DNA from: Guptibacillus hwajinpoensis
GTDB lineage: Bacteria; Bacillota; Bacilli; Bacillales; Guptibacillaceae
Direction of reading: 5' to 3'
Assembly (NCBI RefSeq): GCF_020524165.1
Contig: NZ_JAIVKU010000006.1
Location: 1-64,000, forward strand
DNA length: 64,000 bases
Part shown: positions 25,014 to 33,174 of the stretch, piece after piece
Layout: each line of letters starts with the position of its first letter
Position numbering within the stretch: position 1 is the stretch's first letter
The notes under the pieces: generated by a model
The model's input: only the letters and a program-made list of their open reading frames with translations
Database searches by the model: none
Told to the model about the DNA's origin: nothing
Made by a program: the position numbers and the translations under genes

Positions 25014-25979
25014 TTATGCGCTTCTCTTTGATAAAGCTTTTTGTTCTTTGGTAGTTGGCTTCCTTTTGCTCCAGATAGTAGCAAGAATTGGACCGGATAT
25101 ATTATGCCATACACTGAAGATCGCACTAGGTACTGCGGCGATTGGATTGAAATGAGCTGCTGCGAGTGCTGCTCCAAGACCTGAATTCTGCATCCCGACT
25201 TCAATCGAGATAGCTCGTTGATCCGGTTCATTAAGTCGGAATAATTTCGCGAGAAAATAGCCAATTATTAGACCAAGCAAGTTATGAAGAATAACGATTG
25301 AGAAGATGAGCAGTCCTGTCTCTGCGATGCGCTCCTTGCTTGCACCAACGACTGCAGCCACAATGGCGACGATGGAGATGACGGAAACAAGGGGTAACGC
25401 TTTTACACTTTCAGAAACTTTTTCTTTGAAAATGAGCTTTACGATAAAACCAAGAGCGATTGGTATGACGACCATTTGGAAAATCGATAAGAATAGATCT
25501 CCAGCTGATACAGGGAGCCACTGACTCGCAAATAAGAGAACAAGTGCAGGAGTTAATAAGGGAGCGAGCAATGTTGATACGGCTGTGATGGCTACCGATA
25601 ATGCGGTATTTCCTTTAGAAAGATATGTCATAACATTTGAAGCTGTTCCGCCTGGGCAACAGCCAACTAGAATGACACCTACAGCCACTTCAGCAGGGAG
25701 TTGAAAGATAACGGCAAGAGCGTAAGCGAGTAGTGGCATAACGATAAATTGTGCCGCTACTCCAATGGCAACACTTTTTGGTTGCTTCACGACTTCCTTA
25801 AAATCATTAGTCGAGAGGGTCATCCCCATGCCGAACATGATAACGCCTAGTAAAATCGTTATGTAAGAAGTGATCCACGTAAATCCTTCAGGGTACACAA
25901 ACCCTAATACTGCAAATAGAAGTACCCATATTGCAAATGTATTTCCTGCGAACCGACTTGCATTTTCAAGAGCTTTCAT
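25014..25979 (-). CDS. bile acid:sodium symporter (BASS) family transporter
   Basis: 321 residues with about ten membrane helices. It shows the BASS motifs GCCPGGTASNVMTYLSKGNTALS and SIEVGMQNSGLGAALAAAHF, whose broken helices form the sodium and substrate sites. B. subtilis YocS is a near relative. The real bacterial substrates are organic anions, such as pantoate-like acids in some members, rather than bile acids. The start is ATG 25979 (complement) behind GGATGTGATGG. It stands alone, facing the MscS gene. Confidence 0.9.
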   Translation of the reverse strand: MKALENASRFAGNTFAIWVLLFAVLGFVYPEGFTWITSYITILLGVIMFGMGMTLSTNDFKEVVKQPKSVAIGVAAQFIVMPLLAYALAVIFQLPAEVAVGVILVGCCPGGTASNVMTYLSKGNTALSVAITAVSTLLAPLLTPALVLLFASQWLPVSAGDLFLSIFQMVVIPIALGFIVKLIFKEKVSESVKALPLVSVISIVAIVAAVVGASKERIAETGLLIFSIVILHNLLGLIIGYFLAKLFRLNEPDQRAISIEVGMQNSGLGAALAAAHFNPIAAVPSAIFSVWHNISGPILATIWSKRKPTTKEQKALSKRSA

Positions 25980-26149
25980 TCCATCACATCCTTCGAAATT
26001 TTAATCTTGATTATACGCTTATTCATACAATTTTCAATACTATCTGAAAATTTACCCAATTATTTTTCCATAACGATTTTCTTCCCATAATCATGAACCT
26101 ACTTGTCCGGTCATACATATTAGTAAGCAATTCATTAGGAGGGAATGAC

Positions 26150-27553
26150 ATGTCTACAGAGAAAGAAATCTTTTATGCTATAGAAGAGATTACGGAAATC
26201 GCAAAAGGGTTCGGACTCGATTATTACCCAATGCGTTATGAGATATGTCCAGCAGATATTATTTATACGTTCGGAGCATATGGAATGCCTACACGCTTCT
26301 CTCATTGGAGTTTTGGTAAACAGTTTCATAAAATGAAGCTTCAATATGATCTCGGACTCAGTAAAATTTACGAGCTTGTCATTAATTCAGATCCTTGCTA
26401 TGCCTTTTTATTAGATACGAATAGCCTTATTCAAAATAAGCTTATTATTGCTCATGTATTGGCGCACTGTGACTTTTTTAAAAATAATGTTCGTTTCTCA
26501 AATACACGGAGAGACATGGTCGAAAGTATGACTGCTACAGCTGAGCGTGTTGCGTATTATGAACATCACTATGGAAAAGAAGAGGTGGAAACTTTTCTTG
26601 ATGCAGTACTATCTATACAAGAACATATCGATCCTTCTATCATGCGTCCTAGACTAACTTATCATTATCAAGACGATACCCCAATTCCAGTGAAGAATGA
26701 TTCACCGTACAATGATTTATGGTCAATCGATAAGGATGATTCTGCGGACGAGCCAGCTCCAAAGAAAAAGAAAAAATTCCCTCCTCAGCCAGAAAAAGAT
26801 CTTCTTCTTTTTATTCAGGAGTACAGTACTGAGCTAGAGGATTGGCAACGAGATATTTTGACAATGATGAGAGAAGAAATGCTTTACTTCTGGCCACAGC
26901 TTGAAACGAAAATTATGAATGAGGGCTGGGCTAGCTACTGGCATCAACGAATTCTACGGGAAATGGATTTAACGACAGATGAAGCGATCGAATTCGCCTC
27001 TTTAAACGCGAATGTCGTGCAGCCTTCACGAACGCGGATCAATCCCTACTACCTTGGTCTGAAAATTTTCGAACATATTGAAGAAGTGTATGATCACCCA
27101 ACAGAAGAAATGAAGCAGCGGGGGTTCGAACCAGGGAAAGGCCGAGAGAAAATGTTTGAGGTGCGAGAAGTAGAAGCAGATATTTCATTTATAAGAAACT
27201 ATTTAACGAAAGATCTTGTACACAAAGAAGATTTGTATTTGTTTCAGAAAAAGGGTCGAGACTATAAAATCGTAGATAAAGAATGGGAGCATATTCGGGA
27301 TCAACTTGTGACGATGAGGGTAAACGGCGGCTTTCCATATTTAACTGTAAATGACGGCAATTATATGAAAGCTGGTGAAATGTACCTTCACCACTCTTTT
27401 GAAGAGACAGAGCTTGATCTCCAATATTTAGAGAGAGTGCTTCCTTACATTTATCAGCTTTGGGGGCGTCCGGTTCACATGGAAACAAGAGTAGAGGATA
27501 AGGAAGTTCTGTTCTCTTATGACGGAAAGAAATTGCATCGAAGGTATTTGTAG
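26150..27553 (+). CDS. spoVR: stage V sporulation protein R
   Basis: 467 residues, matching the B. subtilis SpoVR length (468). It shows the family hallmarks: the N-terminal [27 protein letters not shown]-like block, [15 protein letters not shown]-type His cluster, [10 protein letters not shown] and [11 protein letters not shown]. It is needed for proper spore cortex formation in B. subtilis. The His/Glu-rich core suggests a metal site, but the reaction is unknown. It often occurs with prkA and yhbH homologues, both also in this window. ATG 26150 has GGAGGG upstream. The next gene begins 4 bases after its stop. Confidence 0.96.
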   Translation: MSTEKEIFYAIEEITEIAKGFGLDYYPMRYEICPADIIYTFGAYGMPTRFSHWSFGKQFHKMKLQYDLGLSKIYELVINSDPCYAFLLDTNSLIQNKLIIAHVLAHCDFFKNNVRFSNTRRDMVESMTATAERVAYYEHHYGKEEVETFLDAVLSIQEHIDPSIMRPRLTYHYQDDTPIPVKNDSPYNDLWSIDKDDSADEPAPKKKKKFPPQPEKDLLLFIQEYSTELEDWQRDILTMMREEMLYFWPQLETKIMNEGWASYWHQRILREMDLTTDEAIEFASLNANVVQPSRTRINPYYLGLKIFEHIEEVYDHPTEEMKQRGFEPGKGREKMFEVREVEADISFIRNYLTKDLVHKEDLYLFQKKGRDYKIVDKEWEHIRDQLVTMRVNGGFPYLTVNDGNYMKAGEMYLHHSFEETELDLQYLERVLPYIYQLWGRPVHMETRVEDKEVLFSYDGKKLHRRYL

Positions 27554-27556
27554 GCG

Positions 27557-28129
27557 TTGGACATCCTGAGTGATTTACACAACCATTTCTGGAGTTATCT
27601 CCTTTTTATTACTCTAGCGGGTGCGTTAGGGGGAGTGGGGAATATTCTTATCTCAGGTGAGTTTCAGCGTTATCGAAAAATCGTGAACCATCAAAATCAG
27701 ACGGTCTACTATAGTCTCGGGTCGATCAAAGAACCGTTTGTAGGCGCTATTGGCGGCATCTTAACAACACTTTTGTTTATTGAAACTGCCTCTGGCCAAT
27801 ATTTGTTATACTTAGCGCTTCTCACAGGTTTTGGAAGCAGTGCATTTCTAAAGCGATATGTGGAGCAAAAAACAGACCAAATCATCCATCAAAATAACCT
27901 TACACTTCAAAATGAAAACATCCAAACGTATGCTGTAAAGAATGAATCGGATGGATCAATGGTAAAAGGAATGATGAGTCCACCACCTGTTTACTTAACA
28001 GAAGCAGAAATGGATCGTCTCACTAAGCTTCAAGCAAAAGTCGGTGAAGCGGTAGGACCAAAGGAAGCCAAACTTTACCAATGTGAAATCAATTCGCTTC
28101 TTAATCAAGGGAAGCAACGGTCATTCTAA
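27557..28129 (+). CDS. hypothetical membrane protein coupled to spoVR
   Basis: 190 residues. Membrane segments lie at about 12-32, 62-77 and 79-95 (LGGVGNILISGEF, VGAIGGILTTLLFIE, LLYLALLTGFGSS). A polar C-terminal half follows, holding KYVEQKTDQIIHQ-type helix and an EAEMDRLTKLQAKVGEAVG stretch. The start is probably the TTG at 27557, 4 bases after the spoVR stop, with no clear ribosome site of its own, so translation is likely coupled to spoVR. I recognise no family. A link to spoVR function is inference. Confidence 0.6.
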   Translation: MDILSDLHNHFWSYLLFITLAGALGGVGNILISGEFQRYRKIVNHQNQTVYYSLGSIKEPFVGAIGGILTTLLFIETASGQYLLYLALLTGFGSSAFLKRYVEQKTDQIIHQNNLTLQNENIQTYAVKNESDGSMVKGMMSPPPVYLTEAEMDRLTKLQAKVGEAVGPKEAKLYQCEINSLLNQGKQRSF

Positions 28130-28203
28130 ACACTTATGTCTTGTCGAAGAATGAGATCTATCGTATGATGTATGTGATTATGCACATATAAAGGGGATCT
28201 CAT

Positions 28204-28911
28204 ATGAAAAAAGTGATAAAACGATTCGTCCTCGTTGTTTTGCTGTTAATCGTCGTCCTTGCGATTGCTTTCTATTTCTGGGCAAAGTCTGCCTATGAAC
28301 CAACAGAAGAAGCGCTAACTTACATGGAAGAGTCAAATGAAAATGAATTAACATTTGGATCAAAAGAAGCAGATAAAGGCATTATCTTTTATCAAGGCGG
28401 TAAAGTTGAAGAAGAAGCCTATGCTTATCTAGGGAATCAGCTTGCCGAGAACGGTTATTTTGTTGTTATCCCTCGCCTAACGTTAAACCTCGCTATTCTG
28501 GATGGTGATAAAGCTGAGGGAATAATTGAGCGCTATAGAGGGATAAATGATTGGTACGTTGGTGGTCATTCGCTAGGTGGTGCTGTTGCGTCCTCATTTG
28601 CTATTGAGCACCCTGACGTCATACAAGGTTTGTTTTTCCTTGCTGCCTATCCGATTGAAGACATGTCAAACGGAAATATGCCTACTTTAACAATCTACGG
28701 GGAAGATGATGGAGTAGCCGTTCTATCTGATCAAAAAGAAAAGGAAAGCTTGTTATCCACTCACTCAGAAATCCATGTCATTAAAGGTGGAAACCATGCG
28801 AATTACGGTATGTACGGTGAACAAAAAGGGGATAATCCAGCATCTATTACTTCAAAACAACAAATCAATGAAACCGTTAAGATTGTAACTAATTGGATAG
28901 AAGAACAATGA
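28204..28911 (+). CDS. membrane-anchored alpha/beta hydrolase
   Basis: A 235-residue alpha/beta hydrolase of the 'lysophospholipase-like' type (hydrolase_5). The N-terminal anchor spans about residues 8-25, then an extracytoplasmic domain. The nucleophile elbow is GGHSLGGAVASSFA, the acid is in LTIYGEDDGVA, and the catalytic His is in IKGGNHANYGMYGEQKGD. The substrate is unknown. ATG 28204 is behind AAGGGGAT. Single gene with its own terminator. Confidence 0.85.
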   Translation: MKKVIKRFVLVVLLLIVVLAIAFYFWAKSAYEPTEEALTYMEESNENELTFGSKEADKGIIFYQGGKVEEEAYAYLGNQLAENGYFVVIPRLTLNLAILDGDKAEGIIERYRGINDWYVGGHSLGGAVASSFAIEHPDVIQGLFFLAAYPIEDMSNGNMPTLTIYGEDDGVAVLSDQKEKESLLSTHSEIHVIKGGNHANYGMYGEQKGDNPASITSKQQINETVKIVTNWIEEQ

Positions 28912-28942
28912 GAAGCTGTCTATAGACAGCTTCTCATTTTTT
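28910..28942 (+). terminator. terminator after the alpha/beta hydrolase gene
   Basis: GAGAAGCTGTC/GACAGCTTCTC, an 11-bp perfect stem with loop TATA, then six T. Confidence 0.9.
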
Positions 28943-29172
28943 GTTTTGTATTATTTTTGGAATTGGAAAGGTGAGATATGTAAAAGATGGTAAGAAGATT
29001 CTCAATAATGGGGTATCTAGTAAAGAGATTGACAGAAAGCGTATATGGGTTAAGATAGGGAATGTGATTATCTAACCCTTCATATGAGATAAACTCCTTG
29101 CAATCGAAGTCGTTCATTTTGAACTTATAGGAAGGAGCTCTCTCTCAAACGTTTGTATTATATGAAAAGGCT

Positions 29173-30534
29173 GTGGATGCTTTGTTAAGATCTCGATTTC
29201 GACGAATCCGATTAACGTCTGTTCAGTTAATCGTTTTGTTTTATTTAATAGCGGTAACGGTTTCCACTTTTTTAATTGGTTTACCAATTGCCCACCAACC
29301 TGGCGTGCATGTTTCCTTTGTTGATGCCCTATTTACAGCCGTTAGTGCGGTAAGCGTAACGGGACTTTCTGTTGTATCCATTGCAGATACATTCAGCGTA
29401 CCAGGAATCTTTATTCTTGCGGCAGTCCTACAAATTGGCGGAATTGGCATTATGACTCTTGGTACATTTGTATGGCTAGTCATGGGTAAAAAGATTGGAT
29501 TGAAAGAAAGACAGCTGATCATGACAGATCAAAATCAATCAACGCTTTCTGGATTAGTGCAATTAATGAAACAAATACTTGGCTTAATTTTTATTATTGA
29601 ATTGATTGGAGCTCTCGTCCTGGGCACTTATTATCTTCGCTTTTTTGAAACCTGGCAAGAAGCCTACTTACAGGGATTCTTTGCTTCGGTAAGTGCAACA
29701 ACAAATGGTGGTTTTGATATAACCGGTAGTTCCCTGCAGCCGTTTGCTCATGACTATTTCGTGCAATTTATACACATCTTATTGATTGTGACTGGGGCAA
29801 TTGGATTTCCGGTTCTGATTGAAGTGAAAAACTTTTTATTTGCTAGACAGAATAGTTATCGCTACAAATTTTCTTTGTTTACGAAATTAACCACAATGAC
29901 GTTCTTTGTACTGGTCGTGTCGGGTGCTATTCTAATTTGGGCATTTGAGGCTACAACCTTTTTTGCCGATAAGAACTGGCACGAGTCCTTCTTCTATGCG
30001 ATGTTTCAATCAGTCACAACCCGTAGTGGAGGCTTAGCAACGATGGATGTTAACCAATTCCAAGAGCCTACCCAATTGTTAATGTCTGCTCTAATGTTTA
30101 TTGGGGCTTCACCGAGCAGTGTAGGTGGTGGGGTTCGGACAACAACCTTTGCGATTGTGCTGCTCGCTATCTTCTTCTTCGCAAAGGGTGGAACATCGAT
30201 AAAGATATTTGGACGAGAATTGCATCATGAGGATATTCATAAAGCTTTTGTTGTCTTCACTGTAGCCATTATCGTGTGGAGCTGCGGTATTATTATGCTT
30301 TCGTTTTCAGAACCTTTTCCGATTGTGGCAATCATTTTTGAAGTATCCTCAGCGTTTGGTACTACTGGTTTATCGATGGGCGTCACACCCGGATTAAGTA
30401 CTTTCGGTAAAATTGTAATCATGTGTCTAATGTTTATCGGGAGAATTGGGATTCTTTCGTTTCTGTTCCTTATTCGAGGGACGGTTTTACGCGAAAGATA
30501 TCACTATCCAACAGAACGAGTTATTATTGGGTAA
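29173..30534 (+). CDS. ktrB: Trk/Ktr potassium uptake channel subunit KtrB
   Basis: A 453-residue membrane subunit of a Ktr-type potassium transporter. Four repeated pore units each carry a selectivity-filter glycine: SAVSVTGLS, SATTNGGFD, VTTRSGGLAT and SAFGTTGLS. It needs a cytosolic RCK partner (KtrA/KtrC), which is not encoded next to it, as with B. subtilis KtrD. The start is uncertain. GTG 29173 is the first usable codon after an in-frame stop at 29128 and has only a weak AAAAGG near it. It ends in a terminator followed by a cluster of structured repeats. Confidence 0.9.
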   Translation: MDALLRSRFRRIRLTSVQLIVLFYLIAVTVSTFLIGLPIAHQPGVHVSFVDALFTAVSAVSVTGLSVVSIADTFSVPGIFILAAVLQIGGIGIMTLGTFVWLVMGKKIGLKERQLIMTDQNQSTLSGLVQLMKQILGLIFIIELIGALVLGTYYLRFFETWQEAYLQGFFASVSATTNGGFDITGSSLQPFAHDYFVQFIHILLIVTGAIGFPVLIEVKNFLFARQNSYRYKFSLFTKLTTMTFFVLVVSGAILIWAFEATTFFADKNWHESFFYAMFQSVTTRSGGLATMDVNQFQEPTQLLMSALMFIGASPSSVGGGVRTTTFAIVLLAIFFFAKGGTSIKIFGRELHHEDIHKAFVVFTVAIIVWSCGIIMLSFSEPFPIVAIIFEVSSAFGTTGLSMGVTPGLSTFGKIVIMCLMFIGRIGILSFLFLIRGTVLRERYHYPTERVIIG

Positions 30535-30536
30535 TT

Positions 30537-30567
30537 GCAAGGGGCATAGTGCCTCTTGCTTTTTTTT
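30537..30567 (+). terminator. terminator after ktrB
   Basis: GCAAGGGGCA/TGCCTCTTGC stem (one G-T pair) and eight T. Confidence 0.88.
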
Positions 30568-30587
30568 GCGTTCTTACCTTTTGGTGT

Positions 30588-30668
30588 CGATCCTAACCGG
30601 CCACTTCCGCTTTTCTTGGTCTAGCTCCAGTGCCTGCCGTGTCTAATCGCCCACTTCCGCTTTTCTTG
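30588..30668 (+). repeat. two partial (3' half) structured elements
   Basis: 30588-30620 matches only the 3' end of the 119-bp element (CTAACCGGCCACTTCCGCTT). 30621-30668 repeats the 3' half of copy 1 of the 10.3-kb array (CTCCAGTGCCTGCCGTGTCT and on). Neither has a 5' partner strand, so they look like recombination or deletion leftovers. Confidence 0.75.
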
Positions 30669-30669
30669 T

Positions 30670-30908
30670 CCAGCTGCGACTCGCAGAAACTGCGATATTT
30701 CACTCTTTCACCAGAACACAAAGACAGTGTTCTAGTTCAAGAGTTCCAATATCTCCGTTTCTAAACGCTCGTCTCCGCTTTTCTTTGATCCAGCTGCAGC
30801 ACCCAGCCTCTCGATCGCTTCACCCCATAAAATGAACACAAAGAGTGTGTTCTTTTTATGGGGCTCCAGCGCTTTTCGAGGCTAAACGGGCGCTTCCGCT
30901 TTTCTGGA
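30670..30908 (+). repeat. two full structured elements, diverged copies
   Basis: Copy B1 starts at 30670 and copy B2 at 30790, 120 bases apart. B1 helices: AGAAAC (685-690)/GTTTCT (757-762), ATATT (695-699)/AATAT (748-752), ACTCTT (702-707)/AAGAGT (739-744), AGAACAC/GTGTTCT (713-719/727-733), all plus 30000. B2 helices: AGCCTC (805-810)/GAGGCT (878-883), CGCT/AGCG, CCCCATAAAA (823-832)/TTTTATGGGG (854-863), GAACAC/GTGTTC. Stem sequences differ from the 10.3-kb copies, yet pairing is kept. The loop context ACAAAGA, the linker around TTCAC, and the end CCGCTTTTCT are conserved. Confidence 0.92.
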
Positions 30909-30981
30909 CTTATTTACCAAAAAATATTGGTATATAAAAATCGGGATTTCACAAACTAGTTGTACAAAGGAGGTGATTGAC

Positions 30982-31197
30982 ATGGCTCAACAACAAAGCA
31001 GACAAGGAAGCTCTAACAACCTTGTGGTACCTGGTGTGGCTCAAGCTATCGACCAGATGAAGTATGAAATCGCTACTGAATTCGGAGTGCAACTTGGTCC
31101 GGACTCAACTTCTCGCGCTAACGGATCTGTTGGTGGAGAAATCACTAAGCGTTTGGTTCAAATGGCTGAACAACAGCTTGGCGGTTACCAAAAATAA
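30982..31197 (+). CDS. alpha/beta-type small acid-soluble spore protein
   Basis: A 71-residue DNA-binding protein of the SspA/SspB type that coats spore DNA and protects it from UV, heat and peroxide. It is degraded at germination by protease GPR. The GPR site YEIATEFGV, and the two conserved helix blocks ([20 protein letters not shown] and [20 protein letters not shown]), are plain. ATG 30982 follows a perfect AAAGGAGGTGATTG site, as is usual for SASP genes. Likely forespore-specific (sigma-G), but I could not find a clean sigma-G promoter. Confidence 0.96.
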   Translation: MAQQQSRQGSSNNLVVPGVAQAIDQMKYEIATEFGVQLGPDSTSRANGSVGGEITKRLVQMAEQQLGGYQK

Positions 31198-31273
31198 TTT
31201 TATACCATGGCTGTAAGGGGTGGATACGTCCATCCCTTCTTAGGTGATTGATCTAGAGAAGGAGGAGGATTTC

Positions 31274-31522
31274 ATGTCTTTTGAATGTCCGCTCTGTAAT
31301 AGCTTTGCTGCTATCGAACTTGTCTGTCAGGTATGTGAAGATAGGTTAGCTGATAAGGGAAGAGAAGCGGAGTACTATGATGAATATAGTGCTTATGAGC
31401 CCATTGAAGCAATGAAGAAAACGGATGGATATAAAAGTGAAACGCATGAATGCCCCCATCTTCTATCTTGTCCAACTTGCGGATGGAGTGACGTGTATTT
31501 AATTGAAGAATGGATTACATAG
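31274..31522 (+). CDS. small zinc-ribbon hypothetical protein
   Basis: 82 residues with three CxxC pairs: FECPLCNSF and LVCQVCEDR at the N-terminus, and SCPTCGWSDVYL at the C-terminus, with nearby His residues (ETHECPHLL). This makes one or two zinc ribbons likely. The middle is acidic (EAEYYDEYSAYEPIE). ATG 31274 follows GGAGGAGG. An in-frame start 10 codons earlier has no ribosome site. Function unknown. It converges with the ABC permease gene. Confidence 0.7.
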   Translation: MSFECPLCNSFAAIELVCQVCEDRLADKGREAEYYDEYSAYEPIEAMKKTDGYKSETHECPHLLSCPTCGWSDVYLIEEWIT

Positions 31523-31523
31523 C

Positions 31524-31551
31524 AAAGAGCTGCCAATTCCTGCAGCTCTTT
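31524..31551. terminator. stem-loop between convergent genes
   Basis: AAAGAGCTGC/GCAGCTCTTT, a perfect 10-bp stem. T runs are weak on both sides. Confidence 0.65.
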
Positions 31552-31557
31552 ACCTTG

Positions 31558-32217
31558 TTATGAGGATGGGATAGACAATTTTTTCTCAAGAAAGCTTTGA
31601 ATCAGATTAAGAATCGTTGTGAAGAACCAATAGATGAAGGCTGCTGTTAATAAAATCGGTAAGACTTTAAAATTTGAAGCAGCAATCTGATCGGCATTAT
31701 AAGTTAGCTCTGAAATAGTTAGTACAGAAGCAAGAGACGAGGCTTTTACGATATCAATTAAAGAATTCCATACTGGTGGAATGGCTCTTCTCCAAGCTTG
31801 AGGTAAAATAACCTCTTTGTAAATTAACGACTTTTTCATCCCAAGTGACATTGCAGCTTCCCATTGTCCTTTTGAGAGGGAAAGAATGGCTGCTCGAAAT
31901 GATTCAGAGATATAGGCTCCAAAGTGTAAAATAAGGCCAGTGTAGGCGGCTTGCCAGGCTGTTAATTGGATCTCAACCGAGACAAGACCATAATACAAAA
32001 TAAATAATTGGATTAGTAGAGGGGTGCCTCTGAAGAATGAGACGTACAATTTTGCTAATCCAGTCGCTACTTTACTTTTTGAAAGACGCAACAATGCAAT
32101 GATTAATCCAACGAATAAAGCCCCAAAGATGGAAAAGAAACTAAGGAGAAGTGTATTCTTCGCCCCTTCAAGAAGAAAGGGCAAAGAATTGATTAACACA
32201 TCAGTTGTTTCACTCAC
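31558..32217 (-). CDS. amino acid ABC transporter permease (cystine-type)
   Basis: A 219-residue HisM-type permease with about five membrane helices. The EAA loop EAAMSLGMKKSLIYKEVILPQAWRR-type sequence docks the ATPase, and SFFRGTPLLIQLFILYYG is typical of polar amino acid/cystine importers such as TcyB. It overlaps the end of the binding-protein gene by 8 bases, so the two are translationally coupled. No third gene for a matching ATPase follows: a stem-loop and a convergent gene come next. Confidence 0.9.
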   Translation of the reverse strand: MSETTDVLINSLPFLLEGAKNTLLLSFFSIFGALFVGLIIALLRLSKSKVATGLAKLYVSFFRGTPLLIQLFILYYGLVSVEIQLTAWQAAYTGLILHFGAYISESFRAAILSLSKGQWEAAMSLGMKKSLIYKEVILPQAWRRAIPPVWNSLIDIVKASSLASVLTISELTYNADQIAASNFKVLPILLTAAFIYWFFTTILNLIQSFLEKKLSIPSS

Positions 32218-33001
32218 TTACATTCTCTCCATCAAAATATTCTTTAGAAATGTCTGCAAGTGTTCCATCTTCTTTCATTTCCTTCAATGCATCATTGATC
32301 TTTTTAACCAGATCATCATTCCCTTTTGGAAGAGCAAAGGCCATTTCTGTTTTATTGAACGTTTCACCGACACCTTTTACTTTATAATCTTGCTCGGGAA
32401 GTTCCGTTAAAATAAAAAGACGGTCATTCATCGCTGCATCAATGTTACGTTCATTGCTAAGGTCAGTGAGGACCTGGTTCGCACCTTTGTAGATTTTGGT
32501 TTCAGCGCCTGCTTCTTCAGCAGATTGCGCGTAGTTACTTCCTTGTGTTGTTCCTACTGTTTTTCCTTCAAGATCCTCGATTCCTTTGATATCTTCATTA
32601 TTCTCGTTGACAATTACTTGGCCACCAGAATAGGTATAAGGCTCTGTAAAGTCGAACTGTTCCTTACGTTCGTCAGTAATGGTCACCTGGTTCGCTACCA
32701 TGTCGATACGCTCAGTTTCAAGAGAAGAGAGAAGACCTTTCCATTCAATCGCTTTAAATTCTGCCTTCATCCCAATCCGATCGGCTACTTCTCGGGCAAC
32801 TTCCACGTCATAGCCAGTGATGTCATTGTTATCATCTCGATAGCTAAATGGAGGATAAGTTGCTTCTGTTCCAATTAAGAGTGTTTCTTTTTCATCAGAA
32901 CTACCTTCTTCGCCATTTTCTGTATTTTCATTACTACCGCAGGCAGCTAGTACAGTAAGTGTTAATGCAAGTACTAATCCTACCATCCATTTTTTATTCA
33001 A
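32210..33001 (-). CDS. amino acid ABC transporter substrate-binding lipoprotein
   Basis: A 263-residue solute-binding protein of family 3. The lipoprotein signal peptide ends in VLAAC with the lipid Cys at 21, then an acidic linker (NENTENGEEGSSDEK). The PBPb domain starts LLIGTEATYPPFSYRDD and includes VANQVTITDERKEQFDFTEPY and GTTQGSNYAQSAEE. It most resembles cystine/polar amino acid binders (TcyA-like). TTG 33001 is the start, with AAAGGAGG ahead. A good promoter lies about 50 bases upstream. Confidence 0.9.
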   Translation of the reverse strand: MNKKWMVGLVLALTLTVLAACGSNENTENGEEGSSDEKETLLIGTEATYPPFSYRDDNNDITGYDVEVAREVADRIGMKAEFKAIEWKGLLSSLETERIDMVANQVTITDERKEQFDFTEPYTYSGGQVIVNENNEDIKGIEDLEGKTVGTTQGSNYAQSAEEAGAETKIYKGANQVLTDLSNERNIDAAMNDRLFILTELPEQDYKVKGVGETFNKTEMAFALPKGNDDLVKKINDALKEMKEDGTLADISKEYFDGENVSE

Positions 33002-33051
33002 AATAAAGTCCTCCTTTTAATTCCTACAAAATTGATGTGAATTCTGTATTT

Positions 33052-33080
33052 ATTGTAGTTAGCATTTAACTTAAAGTCAA
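33052..33080 (-). promoter_or_regulatory. promoter of the amino acid ABC operon
   Basis: On the - strand, TTGACT (complement of 33075-33080) and TACAAT (complement of 33052-33057) with a 17-base spacer. Confidence 0.65.
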
Positions 33081-33128
33081 TCAAGAAACATTATTGACGT
33101 TAATTTACTTGTTCATGCAAAGCACAAA

Positions 33129-33163
33129 TAAAAAAGCTTCCTCGTTTTAAGAGAAAGCTTTTT
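33129..33163 (-). terminator. terminator after the UgpC/MsmX-type ATPase gene
   Basis: AAAAAGCTT/AAGCTTTTT stem with a longer loop, and a T run on the - strand. Confidence 0.75.
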
Positions 33164-33174
33164 CTATTCAGTGA

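Noticed and set aside
29140-29160. CAAACGTTTG palindrome before ktrB as a CcpA (cre) site
   Set aside because: It is palindromic, but lacks the TGNAAN...NTNNCA frame of a cre site, and no regulatory logic supports it.
30925-30958. Sigma-G promoter for the SASP gene
   Set aside because: CAAACTA resembles the -10 box, but no convincing -35 element is at the right distance. A promoter must exist, but I cannot place it.
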